A DNA stretch of 33,534 bases from the IMG/VR virus record IMGVR_UViG_3300031566_000214, positions 1 through 33,534 of that record; one strand, 5' to 3'. Position 1 is the first letter of the stretch, and each line of letters opens with the position of its first letter. The stretch is from a virus. Under the pieces are notes generated by a model. It searched no databases. It worked only from the letters and a program-made list of their open reading frames with translations, and had not been told where the DNA came from. Below are positions 25,249 through 31,260 of the stretch, in pieces. Both the position numbers and the translations under genes were made by a program.

Positions 25249-25893
25249 CTACTTCGCGGGCTTGCCCGCCGGACTTGTGGCGGGTTTACCCGGCCAGGTG
25301 ACTTCGGTATCCCGAAGCGTAAAACCATATAGAACATTGGGGCGATTCCTGCCTACCAGAGAATCACGACCCTCTATCCACACCTTCTCGATGATCCCTG
25401 TAAACTCAATGCGCATTTGCTTTGTCACTGCCGATAGCGCCGGATCAACCATTGGCCCGAGGCTAACTGTAAATGCTGCATCTTGAGTACCCCATCTCTG
25501 GATGCGTACCCCATAGGTCGATGTGTGGGTTGAGAACCCAACATCTTCCACGATGGCATGTCCAGAAAATCGTTGTCCTTTCACGCTCTCATGCCATTGC
25601 TTCTGCTGTGCATCCGTCCATCCGTGGTACGTTCGCAAGTTCGGCAAGTCCGCTATCACCAAAGCCTTCGCCTCATCCGTCTTGTTCGTATCCGCTTCTG
25701 CCTTTGATTCCACGCCCATCGCCTCATGCACCTTGACGTCCTGGAGGGTTTCCAGTTGCGCCTCCATGCGCTTGAGCCTGCCCTCCAAGATCGCCACACG
25801 CCCCCTGAGCTCGTCGAACTCCTCGCGGCTCACTGTTGCGGCCGCACCGAGCAGCAGCACGCCCACAATCCCCAATGTCAGATAGCGTTTCAT
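25249..25893 (-). CDS. Predicted exported protein with signal peptide and coiled coil
   Basis: A 214-residue protein of unknown family. MKRYLTLGIVGVLLLGAAAT is a good Sec signal or N-terminal anchor. Residues 23-50 form a short coiled coil (VAILEGRLKRMEAQLETLQ). The rest, with QQKQWHESVKGQRFSGHAIV and a strand-rich part up to VLYGFTLRDTEVTW, looks like a small beta domain, perhaps OB-like; that is a guess. AAGGAGG precedes the ATG. It is the last gene of the minus-strand block. An exported protein made apart from structural genes could alter the host envelope. Confidence 0.65.
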   Translation of the reverse strand: MKRYLTLGIVGVLLLGAAATVSREEFDELRGRVAILEGRLKRMEAQLETLQDVKVHEAMGVESKAEADTNKTDEAKALVIADLPNLRTYHGWTDAQQKQWHESVKGQRFSGHAIVEDVGFSTHTSTYGVRIQRWGTQDAAFTVSLGPMVDPALSAVTKQMRIEFTGIIEKVWIEGRDSLVGRNRPNVLYGFTLRDTEVTWPGKPATSPAGKPAK

Positions 25894-25905
25894 GGTCAGT
25901 CCTCC

Positions 25906-26520
25906 TTATTCAAATGGTGGATTGTATTGTCGGGCATAGAGGGTGCCCCCTATGTTCTGATCCACGAGCACCCACCCAACGTGATGGGGCCGGTCTCGGT
26001 CGTTCACGGCCCCGGTGCCATCCCAACCCGTCAGACAAATCTCGTCATCAAAGAAGTGGACAAGAAAACACGTAGATTGCCCCCGCACCACGTACTCCGT
26101 GAGGGCGTCCCGACTATAATGTCCTTTGGCGATGACCACGGCTAACCGTTCGAGTTCTTCTATGCTCGTACCCCGCTCCACAATCGCCCGCACTTGGTGA
26201 CGCCGACCGGATGGAGCACGTTGGAATATGTGTCGTGGTAAACTCACGGGGCGCGGTGGGGGAGGGGCCGCAGGCGCAGACGATTCTATCTGGGTTTCTA
26301 TTGCCGCGACCGCTTCTGTGGTAGACGTATCCTGATCGCGATTTCCAAGCATTGCCGCACAAAACACGCCCCCAATGATCAGCAGCGCAAAGAGCAGCAC
26401 CCCGCACCCCAGATCATCCCGGCCGCCCTTGCCGCCGCCGACAACCTGCGTCTTGTGGCTGCCATAGCCAACCCGCACGCCCTTCCCGCTCCAACTCAGG
26501 AACTTTCCGCGCCGCCCCAT
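25906..26520 (-). CDS. Single-span membrane protein, unknown family
   Basis: A 204-residue protein. The basic, glycine-rich N-terminus (about 36 residues, VVGGGKGGRDD) is followed by one span, LGCGVLLFALLIIGGVFCAA (37-56), then a proline-rich linker (SSAPAAPPPPRPVSLPRHIF) and a folded end with CFLVHFFDDEICLTGWDGTG. With positive charges before the span, the C-terminal domain should face outward. ATG 26520 is chosen over GTG 26535: GGAGG lies eight bases before it. I do not recognise the outer domain. Together with the next gene it could form an envelope function such as exclusion of other phages; speculative. Confidence 0.6.
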   Translation of the reverse strand: MGRRGKFLSWSGKGVRVGYGSHKTQVVGGGKGGRDDLGCGVLLFALLIIGGVFCAAMLGNRDQDTSTTEAVAAIETQIESSAPAAPPPPRPVSLPRHIFQRAPSGRRHQVRAIVERGTSIEELERLAVVIAKGHYSRDALTEYVVRGQSTCFLVHFFDDEICLTGWDGTGAVNDRDRPHHVGWVLVDQNIGGTLYARQYNPPFE

Positions 26521-26567
26521 GTTCCATGCCTCCACTGGTCAGTTCCCCTCGCCGCCCCGACATGTTC

Positions 26568-26596
26568 ACGATAGCGCCTATCCCACATGCTGTCAA
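26568..26596 (-). promoter_or_regulatory. Candidate sigma-70 promoter for the membrane-protein gene
   Basis: On the minus strand TTGACA (26596-26591) is followed after exactly 17 bases by TATCGT (26573-26568). The -35 is perfect and the -10 matches four of six positions. It overlaps the last codons of the 44-residue zinc-ribbon gene and stands about 45 bases before the start of the membrane-protein gene, so that gene and the exported protein can be transcribed separately from the mini-genes. Confidence 0.5.
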
Positions 26597-26727
26597 GACC
26601 CTCCGCCGACCGGCGGGCGCACATACGGCTTGTCCCATTCATACGTCTTGCACCGGGGGCAGACGCGCGGATGTTCCACGCGCGCCTCCCATTCGTGCCC
26701 GCAGCGTTGACACTTCAGCATCTTCAT
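26593..26727 (-). CDS. 44-residue zinc-ribbon protein
   Basis: The protein begins MKMLKCQRCGHEWEARVEHP and continues VCPRCKTYEWDKPY: two CxxC knuckles 13 residues apart make a complete mini zinc ribbon. GAGGAG lies six bases before ATG, in the leader shared by its neighbours. It is likely a small nucleic-acid-binding or adaptor protein; no partner is evident. Confidence 0.7.
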   Translation of the reverse strand: MKMLKCQRCGHEWEARVEHPRVCPRCKTYEWDKPYVRPPVGGGS

Positions 26728-26747
26728 CGTCCGCTCCTCAGTTAGAG

Positions 26748-27005
26748 TTACTTGCCCTCAGCCTTGGCGATGACGGCGCAAAACTCGCAAAAGTTGTCAG
26801 GGCGTTTCATTAGGATGCGTGCTCGCGGGACTGATGTGTCGCCAACCATTGTGGCATGAGCATCACACACAACAGTGTATTTGCCGTCAACGTCGAGCCC
26901 TTGCTTTCCAGCGTCATATATGACAACCTTTGTGCCGGGTGCAAAGGGGTTCGTCCGTTCGGCTATGTAGCCGGCCTCCGAGGAATGTTGCTTGCGTCTC
27001 GCCAT
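26748..27005 (-). CDS. Small hypothetical protein of the mini-gene array
   Basis: An 85-residue protein, MARRKQHSSEAGYIAERTNP at the start, with a beta-rich centre (GTKVVIYDAGKQGLDVDGKY, TVVCDAHATMV) and a CEFC pair near the end. I do not know the family. A small SH3-like or ribbon domain is possible. The start at 27005 is fixed by GAGGAG six bases upstream; a longer reading to 27068 would run through the neighbouring gene and has no SD. Confidence 0.6.
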   Translation of the reverse strand: MARRKQHSSEAGYIAERTNPFAPGTKVVIYDAGKQGLDVDGKYTVVCDAHATMVGDTSVPRARILMKRPDNFCEFCAVIAKAEGK

Positions 27006-27015
27006 CGTCCGCTCC

Positions 27016-27201
27016 TCAGTTAGTGTTGTCCGCGACGATCTGGGCCTTCCTCTCCCGCGCCGCATCAAATGCGGCCTGCCGTGTCGGATACGACTCCTCG
27101 CCAGCGTTGATCACCAACTCGCTGCCCCGGTAAATGCCCCATGTCCACCATGTCTGCTCACCATCGTTCATGTGCGCCACCTCGATTTTCAGGCGTTTCA
27201 T
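27016..27201 (-). CDS. 61-residue hypothetical protein of the mini-gene array
   Basis: The protein starts MKRLKIEVAHMNDGEQTWWT and continues WGIYRGSELV and SYPTRQAAFDAARERKAQIV. The pattern (W-x-IY-x-G, then YxTxxxAxxAA) recalls small single-domain proteins of one beta sheet with a packed helix, like the YegP/DUF1508 type; this is tentative. Its TGA stop is fused with the SD of the next gene (TGAGGAG), so the array is tightly coupled. Confidence 0.6.
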   Translation of the reverse strand: MKRLKIEVAHMNDGEQTWWTWGIYRGSELVINAGEESYPTRQAAFDAARERKAQIVADNTN

Positions 27202-27214
27202 CGTCCGTCCCTCC

Positions 27215-27418
27215 TCAGTCATCGTAGCGATCAAAACACCCCTGACACATCCCACTGAGCGCATGGGCTCGGGCTATCGGCGTTCCGCACCGGCGGCACT
27301 TCGTCATCCGCTGCGGCGGGATCGCATGGGGCTGGAGCCGTTCAGACTCCGCCTCGGCGACCGCCTCGCTCGTCGGGTCTACATCTGCCGGCACGCGGCC
27401 AATTCCGAACTCGCCCAT
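27215..27418 (-). CDS. 67-residue zinc-ribbon protein
   Basis: A 67-residue protein with an acidic N-terminal half and a C-terminal four-cysteine unit: KCRRCGTPIARA, then MCQGCFDRYDD. This is a short treble-clef or zinc-ribbon type, common in phage and host regulators. GAGGAGG precedes ATG within the shared leader. The stop TGA overlaps the SD of the following 61-residue gene. Confidence 0.65.
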   Translation of the reverse strand: MGEFGIGRVPADVDPTSEAVAEAESERLQPHAIPPQRMTKCRRCGTPIARAHALSGMCQGCFDRYDD

Positions 27419-27435
27419 CGTCCGTCCCTCCTCAG

Positions 27436-27468
27436 TTAGAGTTGCTTGGCTTCAAGTATGCGTGCCAT
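27436..27468 (-). CDS. Possible 10-residue leader peptide
   Basis: ATG at 27468 has GGGAG nine to ten bases upstream and encodes MARILEAKQL before TAA at 27438. The stop lies in the shared leader of the next gene. The end of this mini-ORF (AAGCAACTCTAACTGAGGAG) differs by one base from the end of the gene at 26748, where AAGTAA gives the stop, so it may be the leftover of a lost array gene. Confidence 0.25.
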   Translation of the reverse strand: MARILEAKQL

Positions 27469-27483
27469 CGGTCTTCTCTCCCT

Positions 27484-27738
27484 TCAATCTGGAATAGAAA
27501 CCCATACCTCTTTGCCGTCGGTGTTGACATGGCGGTAGGTTGCAATCCACCGTTCGCGCCGCGCCAACTCTGCCAGGGCGTCTATTGTCTTAGCCGTTGT
27601 GATAACCCCGCGTGCCGTGCGCATCGCGTAAGTGTTCTGGCTATCGGGGCCGCCCGTCGTAGCGCGGTAGATACGCACCGTCATTCCGGCGTATCCCAGC
27701 GCATCCGCCATCAGCTGTTCCGTATTCGCAATCTCCAT
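27484..27738 (-). CDS. 84-residue hypothetical protein, first gene of the array
   Basis: The protein reads MEIANTEQLMADALGYAGMT at the start, then TVRIYRATTGGPDSQNTYAM, a helix (TIDALAELARRERW) and YRHVNTDGKEVWVSIPD. I do not recognise the family; a small alpha-beta fold is likely. ATG 27738 is preferred to 27780 because GAGGAG lies six bases before it in the shared leader. It is the first gene behind the strong promoter at 27788-27816. Confidence 0.6.
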   Translation of the reverse strand: MEIANTEQLMADALGYAGMTVRIYRATTGGPDSQNTYAMRTARGVITTAKTIDALAELARRERWIATYRHVNTDGKEVWVSIPD

Positions 27739-27787
27739 CGCCTGCTCCTCCGTTAGTGCTGTCTGTATGCTCTGTATCATTATCAGT

Positions 27788-27816
27788 ATTATACCACCGG
27801 ATAGTCACCGTGTCAA
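27788..27816 (-). promoter_or_regulatory. Perfect consensus sigma-70 promoter for the minus-strand block
   Basis: Minus strand: TTGACA (27816-27811), 17 bases, TATAAT (27793-27788). Both hexamers and spacing match consensus exactly. Transcription would begin near 27781 and reach the ATG at 27738 and the genes to 25249. Such a promoter would need no phage activator, so the block can be expressed from a silent prophage unless repressed. Confidence 0.88.
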
Positions 27817-27861
27817 GCCCCAAAGATAGGGCAGCGGCGATAAGTCATAAGTCCATAGCCA

Positions 27862-27889
27862 CCCAGCCGTTGCGTGGCCTGGGTTTTTT
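27862..27889 (+). terminator. Plus-orientation intrinsic terminator without an obvious gene
   Basis: CCCAGCC (27862-27868) pairs with GGCCTGGG (27876-27883) with one bulge, followed by TTTTTT. It faces the plus strand, yet no plus gene lies between 25248 and here. It could stop stray plus transcription before it meets the minus-strand genes, or end a short RNA started around 27800. The A tract on its other side may give weak function on the minus strand too. Confidence 0.6.
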
Positions 27890-27948
27890 CGGGAAAATCG
27901 CATAGCCCTGACGATTCCTGCGCCGATTTACCAGCAGCGCAACAGTGG

Positions 27949-28485
27949 CTATCTATGCACCACCCGCGCTGCGGGCTTGCGCGCGCGGGCGCGCCCGCGC
28001 GTAAGGGGCGTCCCGCACCGGTAGACCTCCACCGTCTGGCCCTGGGGGAGCACGCGCCACAGCACGCAGAAGCAGCCCAGGGCCGCGCGCCTCAGCATCG
28101 CTCGCCGGCGTGGGCGCGACCAGAGGGGGATCGTCCGGGCGATGGGATAGCCGTTGGGCTCGCGCCAATCCGGCCGCTCGAGCGTGAGCAGGTAGGGGGG
28201 GCGCCCGGAGTGAAAGAGCATCGTTTGGAGTTGATCGGGCGAAAGGGCGGCGGAAAATCTTTCGGCCAGGAATGCATTATTCCGCGTGGAAACAGGCAAT
28301 CGGGCATGGTCTGGCTTTTTGCGCTTGACTGGTGGCGGCTGATCGCGTAGCATTGCGGTCGTTGGTTCAATGGAGCAGTGGGCATGGAGCGACGCGACAC
28401 CAATATCAGATGCAAACGGATGAGGGGCATTTTCCCCTCGCTTTTTTTTGCTTTTCTTACGTCCGATAATGTATACCCCGCTCAT
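27949..28485 (-). CDS. Basic hypothetical protein behind a regulated promoter
   Basis: A 178-residue protein of unknown family. It opens MSGVYIIGRKKSKKKRGEN (very basic), has a hydrophilic middle, then PDQLQTMLFHSGRPPYLLTL, DWREPNGYPIARTIPLW and VLPQGQTVEVYRCGTPL, and ends in an arginine-rich tail on extremely GC-rich DNA. A DNA or RNA binding role is plausible from charge only. GGGAG lies eight bases before ATG 28485. It sits behind the strong promoter 28600-28628 and an 11-bp dyad, the usual place for a regulator. An opposing plus-strand frame exists, but promoter direction favours this strand. Confidence 0.42.
   Translation of the reverse strand: MSGVYIIGRKKSKKKRGENAPHPFASDIGVASLHAHCSIEPTTAMLRDQPPPVKRKKPDHARLPVSTRNNAFLAERFSAALSPDQLQTMLFHSGRPPYLLTLERPDWREPNGYPIARTIPLWSRPRRRAMLRRAALGCFCVLWRVLPQGQTVEVYRCGTPLTRGRARARKPAARVVHR
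27982..28001. repeat. Perfect 20-bp GC palindrome
   Basis: CGCGCGGGCG followed directly by CGCCCGCGCG is a perfect palindrome with 10-base arms. It lies near the end of the basic hypothetical gene. Beside it CCCGC/GCGGG forms another small stem. It may be a protein-binding site, a structural block for polymerase or only a by-product of arginine and alanine codons. Confidence 0.55.
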
Positions 28486-28517
28486 CTCACAAGCTCCCAT
28501 TTCCAGAAGCGTCCTGC

Positions 28518-28557
28518 GGACAGGCGGGTAGTTGTCTTGGCAGACCCCCGCCTGTCC
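28518..28557 (-). promoter_or_regulatory. 11-bp inverted repeat in the leader of the basic gene
   Basis: GGACAGGCGGG (28518-28528) and CCCGCCTGTCC (28547-28557) are perfect arms around an 18-base spacer. The site lies about 35-75 bases downstream of the predicted minus-strand start point and before the ATG at 28485. It may be an operator for a dimeric repressor or an RNA stem-loop in the leader. Confidence 0.55.
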
Positions 28558-28576
28558 ATGACGGGAGGGGGCCATA

Positions 28577-28604
28577 TTGCATAGCTCTCTCCATGTACTA
28601 TCAT
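28577..28604 (+). promoter_or_regulatory. Candidate divergent promoter, plus strand
   Basis: TTGCAT (28577-28582), 16 bases, TATCAT (28599-28604). The -10 has one mismatch; the -35 is weak. Its -10 occupies the same bases as the -10 of the opposite promoter, so both could not be used at once. It would serve the plus-strand early genes beginning at 28753. Confidence 0.35.
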
Positions 28605-28628
28605 ACCTATTTTGGGGTGTCTTGTCAA
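28600..28628 (-). promoter_or_regulatory. Strong sigma-70 promoter, minus strand
   Basis: Minus strand: TTGACA (28628-28623), 17 bases, TATGAT (28605-28600), one mismatch in total from consensus. It points to the basic hypothetical gene (ATG 28485). The bases around its -35 (GGGGCTTGACA) are shared with the promoter at 27788-27816, suggesting common origin or a common regulator. Confidence 0.8.
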
Positions 28629-28714
28629 GCCCCTTCGTCGTCCCCCGACCGGCCCGCAGGCTCTCTCCATTGCTCCATGCCTGGGTCGCTACCCCGCGAT
28701 TGCGGTCAGCCCCC

Positions 28715-28737
28715 GACCGCTGGGCCGGTCTCTTTTT
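28715..28737 (+). terminator. Intrinsic terminator or attenuator before the zinc-ribbon gene
   Basis: GACCG (28715-28719) pairs with CGGTC (28726-28730) around CTGGGC, followed by TCTTTTT. It lies only 15 bases before the ATG at 28753. If transcription comes from the divergent promoter near 28600, this would stop most of it after about 125 bases, which looks like attenuation or a need for antitermination. Confidence 0.55.
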
Positions 28738-28752
28738 GCATGGAAACCGCCA

Positions 28753-29022
28753 ATGACCACATGGTTCAAATGCCCGCAGTGTGGACGCAGCATCGTGCCC
28801 AGCTGTACGACATCGGACGTCTGCCCCGACTGTGAGTTTTCACGCGCAGCCCGGAGCGGTCAACAGGCTCCGGTGCGGCGGGAACGGGCGTGCCCCGATT
28901 GCGGGAAGGCGTTGCCGCCCCGGGCACGATACTGCGGGGAGTGTCGGGAAAAGCGGCGCCGGGCGACCTATCGCGCCGTGCGCCAGGCGAAGGTGCAACA
29001 GTTAAGTGTGAGCGAGGGCTAA
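28753..29022 (+). CDS. Double zinc-ribbon protein
   Basis: An 89-residue protein with two four-cysteine units: FKCPQCGRSIVPSC to VCPDCEF, and RACPDCGKALPPRARYCGEC, followed by a basic tail (REKRRRATYRAVRQAKVQ). The tail suggests nucleic-acid contact. ATG 28753 is preferred: the longer frame to 28612 crosses the terminator. The ribosome site is weak (GGAAA). It is first in the plus-strand early-type operon. Confidence 0.65.
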   Translation: MTTWFKCPQCGRSIVPSCTTSDVCPDCEFSRAARSGQQAPVRRERACPDCGKALPPRARYCGECREKRRRATYRAVRQAKVQQLSVSEG

Positions 29023-29025
29023 AAC

Positions 29026-29253
29026 GTGCACGAAACCGCCCAACCGAGGGCCTGTTTTGCCAGACCCACCCTATCCCCCCGTACAACAGTTAAGGGGCAG
29101 GAAATCGCAAACAAGGCCCTCGGCGCGCTGTGCCTCATGGCCTCCCGAGAGCCGGTGGCCTGGCCCGAACTCTGGATGGTATCGGCGCTGCTGCTGGTGA
29201 TTGCACTGGTCGCCCTACTCTCACGTCACGAGGAGACACACGATGGCGGATGA
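29026..29253 (+). CDS. Possible small membrane protein
   Basis: A 75-residue frame from GTG 29026 (GAGGG eight bases before). The C-terminal half holds one clear span, LWMVSALLLVIALVALL, and ends with charged residues. The N-terminal half looks less protein-like; a shorter start at ATG 29137 is possible. Overlap of its last 11 bases with the next gene supports coupling. Function unknown. Confidence 0.42.
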   Translation: MHETAQPRACFARPTLSPRTTVKGQEIANKALGALCLMASREPVAWPELWMVSALLLVIALVALLSRHEETHDGG

Positions 29254-29593
29254 CAGTCCCAAGGCGGCTGAATTCAGGCGGCGAGCCCATCAGAAGGCGC
29301 GTCAGCATTACCCGGTTGCCCGCCAGATTTCGCGGCTCTCCTACGAGGTTGGCTGGCTGGCCGGGGAATGCGAAGGACTTGCGCGGGACAACCGCAAGCT
29401 CCGGCGCGAACTCTCTGAACTCCAGGAAGCCCCAGTCCATGACGCGCGACTGAAGGCGCTCAACGGGGCGCTGAAACTTACTGAGGCTGCGCTTGCCAAG
29501 GGCGGGCAGGAAGCGCCGTCGCGGGAAGCGCGGCTCCAGGAACTCGCGCGGGCGACGGGTGAGGCCAGCGCAGAAAGCGAGATGGGGATATGA
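29243..29593 (+). CDS. Coiled-coil hypothetical protein
   Basis: A 116-residue helical protein: a basic start (EFRRRAHQKARQHYPVARQI), then SRLSYEVGWLAGECEGLARD and a run of heptad-like Leu/Glu/Arg (NRKLRRELSELQE). It probably forms a coiled coil. AGGAGA lies six bases before ATG 29243. The longer frame from 29201 covers the preceding span and is not supported. No family recognised. Confidence 0.6.
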   Translation: MADDSPKAAEFRRRAHQKARQHYPVARQISRLSYEVGWLAGECEGLARDNRKLRRELSELQEAPVHDARLKALNGALKLTEAALAKGGQEAPSREARLQELARATGEASAESEMGI

Positions 29594-29919
29594 GTAAGCA
29601 CACACCAGGACCTTGGATGCACTGGGGTGAAGGAGACGAAAACGATGTGTCCGCCGATGTTGGTGGCATTGCGCACAGCATCTGCCTGTTCACCAGCTAC
29701 TGGCCGACAGATCAATGTAGGGCCAACGCCCGGCTGATAGCCGCCGCACCGGAACTCCTGGAAGCGTTGGCCGACCTGATCGGGCTAGCCAAGGCAGCCA
29801 TGGGGGAGGCCAATAGGGACGGGGCAGAATACGAAATAGAAGAGGAGTTGTCGACTGCCCGCGCCGCAATCGCCAAGGCAGAGGGCAAACCCAGTGAGCA
29901 AGGGGATATCCGCGCATGA
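29590..29919 (+). CDS. Conserved phage early protein (TPGPW...NARLIAAAPELL type)
   Basis: A 109-residue protein with the well-known phage pattern HTPGPWMHWGEG at the start and ANARLIAAAPELLEALADLI in the middle, then a helical acidic end. Such proteins are very frequent in early regions of phages infecting diverse bacteria; I know no firm function. ATG overlaps the previous stop (ATGA). Family recognition is good, role unknown. Confidence 0.75.
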   Translation: MSKHTPGPWMHWGEGDENDVSADVGGIAHSICLFTSYWPTDQCRANARLIAAAPELLEALADLIGLAKAAMGEANRDGAEYEIEEELSTARAAIAKAEGKPSEQGDIRA

Positions 29920-30095
29920 CACTTGCGAGTCCAGAACTGCCGGGCCTTGACGCTTGGATTGAAGGCGAGCCGCCCGACGATTCACCCCCGCGCGATCCTT
30001 ACGGGCCGGAGTTTGACGCAGAGTTGGAACGCTGGCGGCGGCACGTCGCCCCGCAGATAGAACAGGCACTACAGCGCATGGAGCAAACGCAATGA
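29916..30095 (+). CDS. 59-residue acidic hypothetical protein
   Basis: The frame from ATG 29916 (overlapping the previous stop, ATGA) encodes MTLASPELPGLDAWIEGEPP, DDSPPRDPYGPEFDAELERW and a helical end to EQTQ, stopping at 30095 where the next ATG overlaps (AATGA). The unbroken chain of four-base overlaps on both sides argues for a real gene. It is proline-rich, acidic and of unknown function. Confidence 0.6.
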   Translation: MTLASPELPGLDAWIEGEPPDDSPPRDPYGPEFDAELERWRRHVAPQIEQALQRMEQTQ

Positions 30096-30316
30096 GCTAC
30101 GTCACGATCTCGATACGGTGTCCCTGGTGCGGCGAGCCTGACAAGCGTGAGATGGATGAGGAGGTGATGCCGAGCACGCTTCGGTGCCGGCAGTGCGGGG
30201 CGCGGATACCCATCGAGGCTGAGCCAATGCCACGACGGGCAATGGTGGGAAGCGACAGTGCAGAGGGCGGGCGACACTCCCTGCACGATCTTGCACACCA
30301 TCACCCAGCCGTATGA
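30092..30316 (+). CDS. 74-residue zinc-ribbon protein
   Basis: The N-terminal 45 residues form a ribbon: VTISIRCPWCGEPDKREM, then LRCRQCGARIPIEAE. The C-terminal 30 residues are low complexity with several histidines and may be disordered. Start overlaps the preceding stop. It precedes the exonuclease gene by 16 bases and is probably co-expressed with it. Confidence 0.65.
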   Translation: MSYVTISIRCPWCGEPDKREMDEEVMPSTLRCRQCGARIPIEAEPMPRRAMVGSDSAEGGRHSLHDLAHHHPAV

Positions 30317-30332
30317 GTAGGAGAGCATAACA

Positions 30333-31247
30333 ATGGCAGGTGGATTGATAGCAGAGCAACGCGCACTGAGACGTACAGGGGTAAGCAGCACTGACCTGCG
30401 CGTGATCCTCGCCTACTACGCGGGGCGCGAAGGAAAGCAGGTGCCCTGGCCGCTGTATGACGGCGAGAGTGCGCTGGCACTCTATGCCGAGAAGCTGGGC
30501 AAGGGCCGTCCGCATGAGGATACCGTTGTCACGAAAGCGGGGCGGCACTTGGAGGCGGGCGTGCTGGCCTGGTATGCCGAGGAGACGGGGGCGCACCTTA
30601 TCCCCAATACTGGCGGCACGTGGAAGTGCAAGCACAATCCGCGGCACATGGCGACGCCTGACGGGTTCGCATCCGCGCAGCCATACGTCGGCGCGGAGGA
30701 GGGCGTCGAGGTCAAGACCGTCTGGGTGCGCGAACAGAGCGCCCGCTGGGGCGAGAAGCCGGATGCCGTCCCCGTCGAGTACTACCTGCAATGTCAGTGG
30801 TGCATGTACGTCTGCGATATGCCGCGTTGGGATATCGCCGCCCTGTTGGCTGGCGGGTTCGCGGTGGATTTCCGTATCTACTCGATTCCCCGGAACGATG
30901 CGCAGATTCCACGGCTTGTCGAGGTTGCGGACAGATTCCTTGCCGAGCATGTTGACCCGCAGGTTCCCCCGGAGCCGGATGGCAGTCGGGCAGCGGCTAT
31001 GGCGCTTGCTGACCTCGCGCCACTGAATCCCGCGCCGTGCCGCCTGACCATGAACGGTGAGGAGGACGAACTGATAGCCAACCTCGCGGACGCGGACGCA
31101 GAGTACAAGGCGGCGGCGAAACGCCGCGAACTCCTGAAGCAGCAGATTATCGCGCGCGCGAATCAGGCGGGGATCACGGGCATAGAAACGCCTGGCGGGC
31201 AGCGCGTCTACCGTGACAAGGCCGGACGCGTCCAAGTCAAAGTGTAA
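30333..31247 (+). CDS. YqaJ-like viral recombinase (lambda-exonuclease fold)
   Basis: A 304-residue nuclease of the YqaJ/lambda Exo group. Signs in order: TGVSSTD (15-21), G-x-x-LE with Glu74, ATPDGF with Asp110, GVEVKTV with Glu126 and Lys128, and YYLQCQW (150-156). These form the usual metal-dependent D-E-x-K site. The enzyme would resect double-stranded ends so that the RecT-type annealing protein encoded next can load. A helical C-terminal part (about 240-285) may contact that partner. AGGAG precedes ATG. Confidence 0.9.
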   Translation: MAGGLIAEQRALRRTGVSSTDLRVILAYYAGREGKQVPWPLYDGESALALYAEKLGKGRPHEDTVVTKAGRHLEAGVLAWYAEETGAHLIPNTGGTWKCKHNPRHMATPDGFASAQPYVGAEEGVEVKTVWVREQSARWGEKPDAVPVEYYLQCQWCMYVCDMPRWDIAALLAGGFAVDFRIYSIPRNDAQIPRLVEVADRFLAEHVDPQVPPEPDGSRAAAMALADLAPLNPAPCRLTMNGEEDELIANLADADAEYKAAAKRRELLKQQIIARANQAGITGIETPGGQRVYRDKAGRVQVKV

Positions 31248-31260
31248 CGGAGGACAGACA

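Larger units (their letters stand above)
26728..27758 (-). repeat. Five copies of a short SD leader before the mini-genes
   Basis: Directly upstream of the ATGs at 26727, 27005, 27201, 27418 and 27738 stands nearly the same 16-20 bases: (AC)TAACTGAGGAG followed by CGGACG, GGACGGACG or CAGGCG. In two cases the preceding gene ends on the TGA within TGAGGAG. The same junction between unrelated short coding regions points to cassette-like exchange or duplication through the leader. Confidence 0.7.

Noticed and set aside
25265-25287. CCCGCC/GGCGGG hairpin as terminator of the tail operon
   Set aside because: Only three T follow, and the stem is explained by the coding end of the minus-strand gene; evidence is too weak to list it.
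27874-28350. 158-residue plus-strand ORF opposite the basic protein
   Set aside because: Both nearby strong promoters read the minus strand, no SD is visible, and the sequence looks like a shadow frame.
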